64,000 bases of DNA from Streptomyces sp. NBC_01198 (lineage in GTDB: Bacteria > Actinomycetota > Actinomycetes > Streptomycetales > Streptomycetaceae): contig NZ_CP108568.1 of NCBI RefSeq assembly GCF_036010485.1, forward strand, positions 4,657,001 through 4,721,000, written 5' to 3'. Numbering within the stretch: position 1 is the stretch's first letter; every line of letters starts with the position of its first letter. Under the pieces are notes generated by a model that saw only the letters and a list, made by a program, of their open reading frames with translations, was not told the DNA's origin and made no database searches. Positions 43,891 to 53,961 of this stretch are shown here, one piece after another. The position numbers were made by a program, and so were the translations under genes.

Positions 43891-45135
43891 TCACAGCGCC
43901 GCCAGCACCCGCCGGGCCACCTCGCGGCCGATCGGCAGGGCGGCGGTCGCGGCGGGGGAGGGGGCGTTGAGCACGTGCACGAACGGGGGCGAGCCGGCGA
44001 AGCGGAAGTCGTCCACGAGGGTGCCGTCGGGCAGCACGGCCTGGGCGCGGACGCCCGCGGGGGCCGGGCGCAGGTCGGAGGAGCGCAGGGCGGGCAGCAG
44101 GCGGCGGGCGTTCGCGGTGAAGGCCCGCTTGGACAGCGAGCGCAGCACCTCGCCCGCCTCCTGCCGCCAGTGCCTGCGGGCGATCCGCCAGGCGCCCGGG
44201 TACGCGGCGGTGCCCGCCAGGTCGCGCGGGCGTACGGTCCAGCGGCCGTAGCCCTCCCTGGCCAGCGCGGGCACCGCGTTCGGGCCGAGGTGGACGCCGC
44301 CGTGGACGTCCCGGGTGAGGTGCACGCCGAGGAAGGGGAAGTCGGGGTCGGGCACCGGGTAGACCAGGCCGCGGACGAGGCCGCGGCGGGCCGGCGCCAG
44401 CTCGTAGAACTCCCCGCGGAAGGGCACGATGCGCATCCCGGGGTCGTCGCCCGCGAGCCGCGCGACGCGGTCGCTGTACAGGCCGGCGCAGTTGACCAGC
44501 ACCTTGGTGCGCAGCGCCGGCGTGGCACCCGCGGAGACGGTGACCGTGCCGTCCGCGGCCCGGCCGATGGCGGTGACCCGGACGCCGTAGCGGATCGTGC
44601 AGCCCGCGTCCGCCGCGAGGCCGGCCAGCGCGGCGGCGACGGCGCCGAAGTCGCAGATGCCGGTGGAGCCGACGTGGATCGCCGCGAGGCCGGCGACCTC
44701 GGGCTCGCGCGCCGCGATCTGCGCGGGACCCAACTCCCGTACGGTGATGCCGTTTTCACGGCCGCGCTGGGCGAGCGCGTGCAGCCGGGGGAGTTCGGCC
44801 TGCTCGGTGGCGACGATGAGCTTGCCGGTGACCTCGTACGGGACGCCGTGCTTCGCGCAGAACTCCGGCGTCTCCGCGCAACCGGCCATCGCGTAACGGG
44901 CCTTGAGCGAGCCGGGGCGGTAGTAGATGCCGCTGTGGATGACACCGCTGTTGTGGCCGGTCTGGTGCCGCCCGGGACCGGCCTCCTTCTCGACCACCGC
45001 GACCCGGAGCGCGGGCGCGGCCCGGGTGAGGGCGTAGGCGGTGGAGAGGCCGACGATGCCGGCGCCGACGACGGTGACGTCGTACGGCTCGGACCGAGCC
45101 GCGCTGGTCGCGGCGGTGCCGCCGGTCGCGGTCAT
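43891..45135 (-). CDS. lhgO: L-2-hydroxyglutarate oxidase (LhgO-like FAD enzyme)
   Basis: This 414-aa FAD-dependent DAO-family oxidoreductase has an N-terminal dinucleotide motif VVGAGIVGLSTAYAL, the LhgO signature HNSGVIHSGIYYRPGSLKA, ELGPAQIAAREPEV, and PDPDFPFLGVHLTRDVHGGVHLGPNAV. The reaction converts L-2-hydroxyglutarate to 2-oxoglutarate and removes a metabolic by-product. GGGAGGAGGCGCGCC precedes the ATG. Its end overlaps an alternative trmB start, consistent with one transcript. Confidence 0.9.
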   Translation of the reverse strand: MTATGGTAATSAARSEPYDVTVVGAGIVGLSTAYALTRAAPALRVAVVEKEAGPGRHQTGHNSGVIHSGIYYRPGSLKARYAMAGCAETPEFCAKHGVPYEVTGKLIVATEQAELPRLHALAQRGRENGITVRELGPAQIAAREPEVAGLAAIHVGSTGICDFGAVAAALAGLAADAGCTIRYGVRVTAIGRAADGTVTVSAGATPALRTKVLVNCAGLYSDRVARLAGDDPGMRIVPFRGEFYELAPARRGLVRGLVYPVPDPDFPFLGVHLTRDVHGGVHLGPNAVPALAREGYGRWTVRPRDLAGTAAYPGAWRIARRHWRQEAGEVLRSLSKRAFTANARRLLPALRSSDLRPAPAGVRAQAVLPDGTLVDDFRFAGSPPFVHVLNAPSPAATAALPIGREVARRVLAAL

Positions 45136-45267
45136 GGCGCGCCTCCTCCCGGGTGCTGGTGATCAACTTAACGGGGCGTCGGCTGTCGCGGTGCGTACGG
45201 TGCCCGCCGCGCCGCACACCTCGCGTGCCCGCTGCGGAGGAGGGCACCCCTGCGGGGCGCCGCGACG

Positions 45268-45443
45268 CCGAAGGCGCGCGACGGACTGCGCGCCCGGCCC
45301 CGGACCGGGCGGCGGATGCCCACTGTCCGAATGCGGCAGGTACGTTCGGGAAGCGTGGGGCGTCACGGCCACGTCGAAGGGGCGCGACGGACTGCGCGCC
45401 CAGCCCGGACCGGGAGGCGTGTGCTCACCGTCCGAAAGCGGCA
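45268..45443. repeat. Two imperfect 71-bp direct repeats
   Basis: Copies at 45268-45338 and 45373-45443 share GCGCGACGGACTGCGCGCCC, a CCCGGACCGGG block and CGTCCGAA-like ends. The core resembles another repeat near 52.3 kb. They separate lhgO from the next minus-strand gene. Confidence 0.7.
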
Positions 45444-45468
45444 TCCTCGTCCGGGGGTTGCGGAACAC

Positions 45469-46884
45469 CTACGCTGGTGCCGCCAGCAACGGCCGCGCCC
45501 GCTCCCGCAGTTCGAGCACCCGCGGCTCGTCGTTGTACGGCTCAAGGCGGTGCAGCAGGTCGCGGACGTATTCCGTGGTGCGGGCCGAGGAGATGCGGCC
45601 CGCGACCTCGACCGCCTTCACCCCCGCGGCGCACGCGGCGTCCAGATTGCCCGACTCCAGCTCGGCGACGGCCGACACGACGAGCCGCAGCCCGTGGGAG
45701 CGGACGAACTCCTCCGTCGGCTTGGCCAGCGCGTGTTCGGTGAAGCGCTGCACCTGGCGGGGTATGCGCAGGTCGCGGTAGCACTCGGCGGCGTCGGCGG
45801 CGAGCCGGTCGTAGGAGTAGAAGCCGAGCCAGCTCGGGTCCGCGTCGCCTTCCCTGGCCCGTTCGAGCAGCGCCTCCGCGGCGGCGAGCGATGCCCCGCA
45901 GGCCGCGGCTTCGCCGGCCTTGGCGTGGGCGCGCGCCTCGACCAGGTGGAAGAAGCTCATGGTGCGGGCGGTCGCCAGGCCCCGGTTGCGCTCCAGCGCG
46001 GCCTGCGCCAGGTCGACGCCCTCGTCGGCGAAGTTGCGGTAGGTGGCCTGCAGCGACATCGACGCGAGCACGTAGCCGCCGAGCGGAACGTCCGCGGCGG
46101 CGCGGGCCAGCCGCAGCGCCTGGATGTAGTACCGCTGCGCGGCCTCCTGCTGGCCGGTGTCGAAGGCCATCCACCCGGCCAGCCTGGTCAGTTCGGCGGT
46201 GGCGCCGAAGAGCGCGCGGCCGACGTCGTCGCTGTACGAGCCGAGCAGCAGCGGCGCCGCCTCGACCCGCAGGCACTCCGGCACCATGCCCGAACGCCAG
46301 TCGCCGCCGCCGTACTTGGAGTCCCAGCGGCGGGCGTCCTCGGCGGCCTCGCGGAGCTTGGAGACATCGGTGTGCCCGACGTGCGCCATGCCCGGTGCGG
46401 GCGCGTCCCGGGCGACTGTCGCGTCCGCGGGGGTGATCAGCCAGCGCGACGCGGGGGTCACGTAAGCGCTCACTGCGAAAGATCCAGCCAAACTCTGCCA
46501 GATACCGGATCCGCCCGGCCCGCGCCGCCCCGCGAGGTCCAACCGCCACAGATCGGTGGCCGATTTCACCGCCTCGCCGACGTCGCGCGGGAAGGCGAGA
46601 CCGACCTCCGGGGCGGGATCGGCGTCCGCGAGCCCTATCTCGTGCAGCGGCACCGGGCGGCCGAGCTTGCTGCCGATCGCGGCGGCGATCAGATGCGGCG
46701 CGGCGCCCTGCGGGACCATGCCCTTGGCGACCCAGCGGGCGACCGACGTCTTGTCATAACGCAGCGTCAGACCGCGTTGCGCGCCCAGGTCGTTGACCCG
46801 GCGGGCGAGTCCGGCGTTGCTGATGCCGGCCAGACCGAGAAGGGTGCCGAGTTTCTCGTTCGGCCCGCGGTGTTCTCTGTTCAC
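45469..46884 (-). CDS. TPR-like developmental regulator (NsdA/ORF1590 sporulation-associated type)
   Basis: This 471-aa protein has an N-terminal HTH-like region (about 8-75, with [18 protein letters not shown] and [15 protein letters not shown]) and a long alpha-helical repeat region (about 215-460) resembling tetratricopeptide repeats ([29 protein letters not shown]). This layout is typical of streptomycete regulators such as NsdA/NsdB. From memory it also fits the S. griseus ORF1590 sporulation-associated protein in size (about 49.5 kDa). That identity is not verified. It is probably a cytoplasmic regulator of differentiation. About 1.2 kb of noncoding DNA lies upstream. Confidence 0.8.
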   Translation of the reverse strand: MNREHRGPNEKLGTLLGLAGISNAGLARRVNDLGAQRGLTLRYDKTSVARWVAKGMVPQGAAPHLIAAAIGSKLGRPVPLHEIGLADADPAPEVGLAFPRDVGEAVKSATDLWRLDLAGRRGPGGSGIWQSLAGSFAVSAYVTPASRWLITPADATVARDAPAPGMAHVGHTDVSKLREAAEDARRWDSKYGGGDWRSGMVPECLRVEAAPLLLGSYSDDVGRALFGATAELTRLAGWMAFDTGQQEAAQRYYIQALRLARAAADVPLGGYVLASMSLQATYRNFADEGVDLAQAALERNRGLATARTMSFFHLVEARAHAKAGEAAACGASLAAAEALLERAREGDADPSWLGFYSYDRLAADAAECYRDLRIPRQVQRFTEHALAKPTEEFVRSHGLRLVVSAVAELESGNLDAACAAGVKAVEVAGRISSARTTEYVRDLLHRLEPYNDEPRVLELRERARPLLAAPA

Positions 46885-48052
46885 TGCGGTTCACCTCGTG
46901 ATGCCGCTGGGGCAGGCCGGCGGGCCTGGTCGGTCGTCGGGGCTGTGGGGGCCACCCTCCCCTGGAACCCGATTCAGCCACCGCGGGGGCCTGTTGGCGG
47001 CGACCGCGGTGCCTGTGCCGGAATACCGAGCCGCACGTACGGGTGCGAACCGGATGCACCCAGCGTAGTTCGCCGCCTCCCGACCGTTAAGGGTCTCGTG
47101 TCGGATGGCGCGAATCCAGCCCCTTACTCGAACGCCGTGATGGCGCGGAAAGTGCCCCTGCCGAAGATCCCGCGGCCATCCGATGATTGGCGGTCCCGAC
47201 CACTCGAACGGGCGCGGGCGGAGGGCCGCCGGCGGCGTGCGGCGCGTGCTCCCGGTATATGTGGCCGTGCGCCCGGCTGTGCGCTCTGTGCCGGAATGGC
47301 CGCGAGGGGTTGCATGGTGATCCGTGGGTCGGCCCGCGCTTCCGTCAGGCGGCTATGGCGGGGTGCGGCGGGCCAGCAAGTTCCGCTGCCACAATCCCCG
47401 CGGGTGGCGGACCGGCCCGGGGGGCGTTGAGTCGCTTCCCGGGCCGTGTGTTGTGCGCGGGCCGCCCACCCGGCAGGGGGCCGGCGGCCCTATTTCGGTT
47501 GCTACGGACGGCAGTTGGCGGCGAGGAAGGACGTACCGCCGAGTACGCAGGGTAGTTGTACGGCGCACCCGAGGTCGCTCACGGTGGCGGCCGCGGTCGG
47601 TCCCGGGTGGCGGGCGGGGCGTTCCGCAACGTCCAGGACGAAGATCCGCGGCGGAAAACGATCGTCGCGAGCGGTCCCGGTTACCCGGCATATCACCCCC
47701 GGCATGTGCCGCAGCCGCGCCAAAACTTTGGCGCGAACCCGACGTTTCGGCCGAGCGGTGACTTCCGGATCGCGTCGCTGTCCGCAACGCCCCGATTACG
47801 CACCACCGGTGGCCGCCGGCCGACGCCGATCCGCCGGGATCCACGTCGATCCGTGTCCCGTACGTCACACCCGGCCGGTGTCCGGCGCACGAACCGGCGC
47901 ACCTGGGAGCCCTCATGCGCCTCTCTGCGCGCGTCCACGTGGCAGCATGGTCTTTCGGACGTCAGACGTGGCGGCACGGCGGGGCGAGGCGCGCGCGAGG
48001 GAGCGGTGGGTCTTACCTTCGCATCGGCTGTCCACAGCCTGTGGAGGCGACG
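46885..48052. other. 1.2-kb noncoding region between divergent genes
   Basis: No reading frame here has streptomycete codon bias; several long ORFs are rich in Arg/Pro/Gly and look like frame noise. The region presumably contains promoters of the TPR-type regulator and the asparagine-synthase-like gene. Its length suggests complex control or an unannotated RNA. Confidence 0.5.
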
Positions 48053-50332
48053 ATGCGGTGGTTGGTGGGGTGGAGCAGTGCCACCGCGGGTCCCGTTCCC
48101 GGCGATGGCGGCGCGACCTTGCGGCCGGTCGGTGCCCAACTGCTGTGGGGCGACCTCGATCCGCTGTGGGCGGTGGGCGACTGGCGGCCCGACGAGGTCC
48201 GGGTGGTGCAGGCGGATTCCGCGCATGCCGCGGGCGCCGGCGGCACGTACGGCTCCTCGTCCTACGGTGCTTACGGTTCCGGCGCGAACGGCAGCGCCTA
48301 CGGCGGCGGTTACGGGTCGCGGGCGAACGGCGGCCCGAGCGGCGGCCCGCAGGGGATCGCCCGGCTCGCGGTGCTCGGGCGCTGCGGGGCCAGCGACGCG
48401 CAGCTCAGGCTCGGCCTGGTCGCCGCCCGCGGCGGCGCGCTGCGCCACGTGACCGCCTGGCCGGGCAGTTACACCGCCGTCCTGCAACTGGGCCGCCGCA
48501 TCACCGTGCTGGGCGACCTCGCCGGCGCCAGGCCGGTCTTCCACACCCGCTTCTCCCGCGGTACGGCCTACGCCACCGCCGCGTTGCCGCTCGCCGACCT
48601 CATCGAGGCCGGGCTCGACGTCACCCACCTCGCCGCGATGCTCGCCTGCCCGGACGCGCCCGAAGCCCTCGGCGACGGGACCCCGTACCTCGGGGTGCGG
48701 CGGGTCCCGCCGGGCCACGCGCTGACCCTGCGCGACGGCGCCCCCGAGATCACCGGCTACGAACCGACCGCCTCGCTCGCCGTCGGCCACCAGCCCGCCA
48801 CCGCGGCCGACGCGGACGCGGCCATCGCCGCCATACGCGACGCGCTGGTCGAGTCGGTACGGGCCCGGCTGGCGCAGCCGCGGTTCGTGCCGGACGGGAC
48901 CGCGATGCCCGGCCAGGAAGAGGCGGACGGCCACGGCGGCGGCCCGATGCCCGCGCCCGGCATCGGGGCCGACCTGTCCGGTGGCAGCGCATCCGCCACG
49001 CTGGCGCTGCTCGCCGCCGGCCTGCCCGGGATGCCCGGCATGCTGCCGGGCGCACCCGGCTCGCTGGCCGGCGAACGTCTCCTCGCCGTCACCTTCAACG
49101 ACCTCACCGCCGGCGGACTGCCGCTGCGGGACGGCGAGTTGGCCCGGGCGGGCGAACTCGCCGCGGACCCGCGGCTGCGGCACGTCGTCGTCCCCGGCGG
49201 CGAAGAAGCCCTGCCCTACGCCGACTTGACCGGCGGCCCGGCCGTACCGCTCACCGACGAGCCAGGCCCGTCGCTGATCGTCGCAGAACGCCACCGGCGC
49301 AGGCTCGCCGCGGGCGGCGCCGACCACCTCATCGGCTTCGGCGCCCGGCAGGTCCTCGACGCGCACCCCGCACGGCTCGCCGACCTGCTCATGGACCGGC
49401 GCCGGCGCCACCTCGTACGGCCCGTCGCCGCGTTGACCCGGGCGGGCGGCCCGGCCGCGGGCCCCGCGGTGCTGGTCCCCTTCACCGTGCCCATCACCGT
49501 CTACCGGGCCGCGCGGCGGCTGGCCCGCACTCCCTATCAACAGGGTGTGGAGGACGCGGCGGCCCGGCTGCTGCGGTACGCCTCCGGCGGGGTGTCGGGC
49601 GGTTCGTTCGGTTCTTTCGGTTCTTTCGGCTCCGTGGGCGGCTCCGACGGGCCCATCGGCGCGTCGCTCGCCGCGATGGCCTGGGTGCGGCCCGGGCCCG
49701 CCGCCCGGTGGCTCACCGGGGAGGCGCTGGCCGAGGTGTCGGTCCGCCTGCAGGACGCCGCCAGGCGGCCGTGGCCGATGGAGCGCCCCGGCGAGCGGCG
49801 CGCCCGGGCCGCGCTCGCCCGGCACGCGGCCGACTTCCGCGTCCTGGAGCAGGCCGCCGCCGTCCCCAGCCAGCGGCTGCACGCGCCCTACCTCGACAAC
49901 GCCGTCGTCCGCGCCGCCCGCGCCCTCCCCGGCGCCCTGCGCGTACGGCCCGGCGCCCGCGCCGACATCCTGCGCGACGTCCTCGCCAGCGCCGGAGTAC
50001 GCGAGCTGCCGGCCGGCTGGGGCGTCGCGTCCCACTCCTCGGCCGCGGCGGCCGCCGCCAGGGCCGGGATGCGGTGCGCGATCGACCCGCTGGTCGAGCT
50101 CTTCGAGGCGCCGCTCCTCGCGGACGCGGGTCTGGTGGACGCGCGGGTCGTACGCGATGCCCTGCGGGCGGCGGTGGACACGCCTGGGGCGCCGCTGGAG
50201 GGGTTGGGGGAGGTGGTTGCCGTGGAGCTGTGGCTGCGGCGGTTGCTGGCGCGGCGGGGGTCTTGCTGGACCGGGACGGAGTCGCCTCGGCGGCGGGCGG
50301 TTGCGAGTGGGGTGCAGCGGCTTTCTCTGTGA
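48053..50332 (+). CDS. Asparagine-synthase-like protein lacking the glutaminase cysteine
   Basis: This 759-aa protein resembles class B asparagine synthetases. A degenerate N-terminal Ntn-like domain begins MRWLVGW (no Cys2), and a C-terminal synthase domain (about 250-740) follows. The PP-loop reads SGGSAS at 309-314, so the Asp of SGGxDS is replaced by Ala. A Gly/Tyr/Ser repeat insert lies at about 62-100. GTGGAGGCGACG precedes the ATG. Without the glutaminase Cys it cannot use glutamine ammonia in the usual way. Relatives include beta-lactam and lasso-peptide synthetases, but no precursor gene is near. Confidence 0.78.
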   Translation: MRWLVGWSSATAGPVPGDGGATLRPVGAQLLWGDLDPLWAVGDWRPDEVRVVQADSAHAAGAGGTYGSSSYGAYGSGANGSAYGGGYGSRANGGPSGGPQGIARLAVLGRCGASDAQLRLGLVAARGGALRHVTAWPGSYTAVLQLGRRITVLGDLAGARPVFHTRFSRGTAYATAALPLADLIEAGLDVTHLAAMLACPDAPEALGDGTPYLGVRRVPPGHALTLRDGAPEITGYEPTASLAVGHQPATAADADAAIAAIRDALVESVRARLAQPRFVPDGTAMPGQEEADGHGGGPMPAPGIGADLSGGSASATLALLAAGLPGMPGMLPGAPGSLAGERLLAVTFNDLTAGGLPLRDGELARAGELAADPRLRHVVVPGGEEALPYADLTGGPAVPLTDEPGPSLIVAERHRRRLAAGGADHLIGFGARQVLDAHPARLADLLMDRRRRHLVRPVAALTRAGGPAAGPAVLVPFTVPITVYRAARRLARTPYQQGVEDAAARLLRYASGGVSGGSFGSFGSFGSVGGSDGPIGASLAAMAWVRPGPAARWLTGEALAEVSVRLQDAARRPWPMERPGERRARAALARHAADFRVLEQAAAVPSQRLHAPYLDNAVVRAARALPGALRVRPGARADILRDVLASAGVRELPAGWGVASHSSAAAAAARAGMRCAIDPLVELFEAPLLADAGLVDARVVRDALRAAVDTPGAPLEGLGEVVAVELWLRRLLARRGSCWTGTESPRRRAVASGVQRLSL

Positions 50333-50951
50333 GGGGTGGTGTGTTGCCCGCCCGCCCACCCGTGCGGGTGTTTGGTCGGGTGCGGGTGCTGCTGGTGGGT
50401 GGGTCGGTGCCGCCCCGGGGGTATCTCCTCGGCCTGCGCACCTCTGCTCTGACCGTTCCTTCCAGCGGGAGTTGTGCGCATGCCTGCGGGGACACCCCCG
50501 GACCGTCCCCTCCCCGCCGCCGGCGGCTCCCTGCCGACACTGGCTGAGGAGGAGGGGGTCCGGACGGGGGCACCCCCTCCCGCACCTTCCCCCGGGGGCG
50601 TTGGATGTCTCCCCGGGGGCGCCATCCGTGCCCACGGCACACCGTCACGCACGGGCGGAACAGCCGCCGATGGTGGGCCACTCCCACAAGAAGACCTGCA
50701 GACGACGTCGTATCCGCACGGGTCTGGGGGCACCCCCACGCGGAGCCGTGGGGGAGGGTGGGAAACACCCCGCGCCGCCAGGCGCGGGAAACCCCCACGG
50801 ACGTGCACCCGCCGGCGGTGGCGGCCCGCACCCGGGACCGCCGCCGCGAGGCACCCCGCACGGACGTGCACCCGTCACCGCTGGGTGGGCGGGCGTTCAG
50901 CCCGCACCATGCGTGCCGCAGAATGGAAGCTGGCGGCGAAAGGAGTACGCG
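50333..50951. repeat. 600-bp intergenic region rich in short repeats and GC hairpins
   Basis: It contains repeated GGGGGCACCCCC and CCCCGGGGGCG blocks and a 15-bp repeat ACGGACGTGCACCCG at 50797-50811 and 50860-50874. Such repeats are frequent between Streptomyces genes. The promoter of the next gene should lie near its 3' end. Confidence 0.55.
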
Positions 50952-52145
50952 GTGACCGTATGGGACGACGTGGTCGGCCAGCCTCACGTGGTGGCCGAGC
51001 TCTCCGCGGCTGCGACCGACGCCGACGCGGTCGTGACGTCCGGTGGTGCCGGGTCGCGTATGACCCACGCCTGGCTCTTCACCGGCCCCCCCGGCTCCGG
51101 CTGCTCGACCGCCGCCCGCGCCTTCGCCGCGGCGCTGCAGTGTGTGAGCCCGGACCGCGCGCTGGGCGCCGATCCCGGGTGCGGATTCTGCGACGGCTGC
51201 CATACGACGCTGGTCGGCACGCACGCCGACGTCGAATTCGTCCGCACCGACCTGCTGTCCATCGGCGTCAAGGACACCCGTGACCTGGTGCGGCGGGCGT
51301 CGCTGTCGCCGGCGGGCGGCCGCTGGCAGGTGATCGTCCTGGAGGACGTCGACCGGCTGACCGAGGGCGCGGCCAACGTGCTGCTCAAGGCGGTCGAGGA
51401 GCCCGCACCCCGTACGGTCTGGCTGCTGTGCGCGCCCTCGGTGGAGGACGCCCTGCCGACGATCCGTTCGCGCTGTCGGCTGCTCAGCCTGCGTACGCCG
51501 TCCGCCGGGGCCGTCGCGGACGTGCTGACCCGGCGGGACGGTGTCGACCCGCGGCTGGCGGCGGAGGTCGCACGGGCCACCCAGGGCCACATCGGGCGGG
51601 CCAGGCGGCTGGCCACCGACGAGTCGGCGCGCGAGCGCCGGGCGGCGGTGCTGCGGCTGCCGCTGCGGGTCGCCGATATCGGCGGCTGCCTGCGGGCGGC
51701 GCAGGAACTCGTCGACGCGGCGGCCGAGGACGCCAAGGCGGTGGCCGACGACGTCGACGCCAAGGAGACCGAGGAGCTGCGCGCCGCCCTCGGCGCCTCG
51801 GCCGGCGCGGGCAGCCGGATGCCGCGCGGCACGGCGGGCGTCATGAAGGACCTCGCCGACCGCCAGAAGCGCCGCTCCACCCGGACCCAGCGCGACACCC
51901 TCGACCTCGCTCTCACCGACCTCGCCTCCTTCTATCGCGATGTGCTCACCGTCCAGTTCGGTACGGGCGAGCGCATCGCCAATACCGAGGTCGGCGACGG
52001 CATCCGCCAGATCGCCGCCACCTCCCGCCCCGAGCACAGCCTGCGCCGCATCGAGGCCGTGCTCGCCTGCCGCGAGGCCCTCGACCGCAACGTCGCCCCC
52101 CTCCTGGCCGTCGAGGCCATGACCCTCGCCCTTCGCACCGGCTGA
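50952..52145 (+). CDS. holB: DNA polymerase III subunit delta' (clamp loader)
   Basis: This 397-aa clamp-loader subunit has an N-terminal AAA+ fold (WDDVVGQPHVVAEL; a P-loop relic GPPGSGCST in which the Lys is replaced, as expected for a non-hydrolysing delta'), a four-Cys zinc module (about 63-82, ending CGFCDGCH), VIVLEDVDRLTEGAANVLLKAVEEP and the RSRC arginine-finger segment. GTG at 50952 follows AAAGGAG. The gene precedes a membrane protein and a secreted hydrolase, an order I recall from S. coelicolor around SCO3540-3542 (unverified). Confidence 0.88.
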   Translation: MTVWDDVVGQPHVVAELSAAATDADAVVTSGGAGSRMTHAWLFTGPPGSGCSTAARAFAAALQCVSPDRALGADPGCGFCDGCHTTLVGTHADVEFVRTDLLSIGVKDTRDLVRRASLSPAGGRWQVIVLEDVDRLTEGAANVLLKAVEEPAPRTVWLLCAPSVEDALPTIRSRCRLLSLRTPSAGAVADVLTRRDGVDPRLAAEVARATQGHIGRARRLATDESARERRAAVLRLPLRVADIGGCLRAAQELVDAAAEDAKAVADDVDAKETEELRAALGASAGAGSRMPRGTAGVMKDLADRQKRRSTRTQRDTLDLALTDLASFYRDVLTVQFGTGERIANTEVGDGIRQIAATSRPEHSLRRIEAVLACREALDRNVAPLLAVEAMTLALRTG

Positions 52146-52785
52146 CCCCACCCCCCAACCCGAGCCAACCCCCCGCCCGCCCGAGACCCTGAAACGTGAA
52201 AACCGCCCCCTGATCCGTCGCGTCGAGGCCACGCGCCGCGGCCGTCCCCCGTCCTCCTCCCCCCCCCCGGGTCGGCAGTCCCCGGCCCCCCCTCGCGGCA
52301 GGCCCGAGCTCTCAGGGGCGCGGGGAACTGCGCGCCCAGCCCCCACCGGCGCGCGGGTCGTCACTCACCCCGACAGGCAGTTGCGGTCGGAGTCAGACCA
52401 CCGGCGGATGATCCCCTCCTCCGCAGCCCCGAGCCCCGCCAGGGGCCGCCACCTCCGGGGCGAACCGGCCCCCGTGCCCGCGGCGTCCCCAGCCCGGGGG
52501 CACGGGCGCCCAGGCCGCCTGCCCCGCCCCCGCGCGAAGCGCGAAGCGCGAACACACCCCAGGCCGCCTGGCCCGCGCCCCCGCGCGAAGCGCGAACCCG
52601 CCCGCGCGGCGGCGCAAACCAGACCGTGCTGCGGCCTCAGGCCGCCCGCGATGTGGCGTTCGGGTGATCGCGGCCCCGCGAACGTAACGGCAGCCGGAGC
52701 TGGGCCGGTCGCCGTTGCAAGGTGCTGGCAGTGGTCCTGCCCGCCGTGTCCCCCGCGGGGCCGCAGCCGTCCCGAAGGGGTTGCC
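52146..52785. repeat. 640-bp intergenic region with direct repeats
   Basis: A ~37-bp unit (CCAGGCCGCCTG...CCCCGCGCGAAGCGCGAA) occurs at about 52510-52546 and 52559-52596, with an extra GCGCGAA copy in the first. A separate GGGGCGCGGGGAACTGCGCG-type element lies near 52315-52345, a repeat common in Streptomyces intergenic DNA. No gene is supported here. Confidence 0.6.
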
Positions 52786-53874
52786 GTGGCTGACGTCGTG
52801 CGGTCCGTAACGATGGTGGTGGCCGCTGCCGCCGCCGTACTGCTCGGGCATCGCGCGTTGCGGCACTGGTGGGCCGAGCGCGCCGGGCGGGCGTACGAGC
52901 TGCCGGAGGACCGTACCGGCACCGCCCTGCGCGCGGGCGCCGCCGGGGCCGCTGCCCTGCTGGCCGCGGGGATGGCCGTACCACTGTTCGCCGGTGGCCG
53001 CGGGCAGGCCGAAGCCGGTATGAGCGCACCCGCACCCGCACCCGTCGTCGCACCGGCGCCGCCGGCCCGTACGCCCGAACCCGCCCCCCCGCCGCCCGAG
53101 GTCCACACCCTCGGGCATCCCGCGGGCGGCACCCTCGACGCGTTGCGCGACGGCACCCGGGTGTGGCTCCCGCCGAAGTACGCCACCGCGAAGGCGGCCC
53201 GGATCGGCTTCCCGGTCGTCGTCGCGCACCTGCCCGCCGGCGCGGACGCGGACCTCTACGAGGGCTTCGCCCGGGCCGCGAAACGCGGGCTCGCCGACGC
53301 CTTCGTCCTCGTGCTGCCCACCGGCTGCACCCAGGACCCCGCCGTCATCGCCGAGGTCGCGCGCCGCTACCGCGTGCTGCCCGCCCGTACCGCCGCCGGC
53401 GTCATCGGGGCCGGCGCCGACGCCCCTTGCGCCGTACGCGAAGCACTTGCCACCACTGGCCGCTTCGGCGCCGCCGTCGGGATCTCCGGTCTGTATCCAC
53501 GTCTCGTCCCCTCTCGCTCACCGCACCCCTCCTTGCTGCTCGCCACCGCCCCCGGTGAGACCGCCGCCCAGGCCGCAGCCCTGCGTTTGCGCGACGCCCT
53601 GCACCCGCACGGCGACCAGGTACGCGTCATCGACGCCCTCGCTGCCCACCGCGACCGCTTCGCTCTGATCGCCGGCTACCTGACGGAGAAGCTCGACGGC
53701 CCCGCAACGGCCGTCACCCCGCCGCCGGCCTCCGTATCCCCCACCGTTCCCGCATCCCCCGCACCTCCCCGATCCCGCTTGTCCCCCGCCACCCACACCT
53801 CCTCGGCGACCCCACCGACTGCCTACCCACCCCACAGCGCACCGCAATCCCGCAAACCGGCCCAAAGCCAGTAA
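52786..53874 (+). CDS. Membrane-anchored protein with esterase/lipase-like fold, function unknown
   Basis: This 362-aa protein has two N-terminal hydrophobic segments (about 5-22 and 48-68), a Pro/Ala-rich linker (about 75-110), a globular domain (about 115-300) and a Pro/Ser/Thr-rich tail. The globular part (LPTGCTQDPAVIAEV, GAAVGISGLYP) hints at a degenerate alpha/beta-hydrolase without a clear nucleophile. GTG at 52786 follows AAGGGG. It lies between holB and a secreted hydrolase. Confidence 0.65.
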   Translation: MADVVRSVTMVVAAAAAVLLGHRALRHWWAERAGRAYELPEDRTGTALRAGAAGAAALLAAGMAVPLFAGGRGQAEAGMSAPAPAPVVAPAPPARTPEPAPPPPEVHTLGHPAGGTLDALRDGTRVWLPPKYATAKAARIGFPVVVAHLPAGADADLYEGFARAAKRGLADAFVLVLPTGCTQDPAVIAEVARRYRVLPARTAAGVIGAGADAPCAVREALATTGRFGAAVGISGLYPRLVPSRSPHPSLLLATAPGETAAQAAALRLRDALHPHGDQVRVIDALAAHRDRFALIAGYLTEKLDGPATAVTPPPASVSPTVPASPAPPRSRLSPATHTSSATPPTAYPPHSAPQSRKPAQSQ

Positions 53875-53961
53875 TCACTCATTAGGGGACACCGTTCCCG
53901 GTGGACCCCCCTCGCCGCCAGCTACGCTCGCATTCATCCGACGGGAGGACCTGAGCCGCCG

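Noticed and set aside
45469-46884. Naming the TPR-type regulator nsdA
   Set aside because: Architecture fits, but other named relatives (NsdB, S. griseus ORF1590) fit as well, and identity cannot be settled without a search.
47353-47916. Minus-strand ORF of about 187 codons upstream of the asparagine-synthase-like gene
   Set aside because: Arg/Pro/Gly-rich without family features or ribosome-binding site; treated as noncoding.
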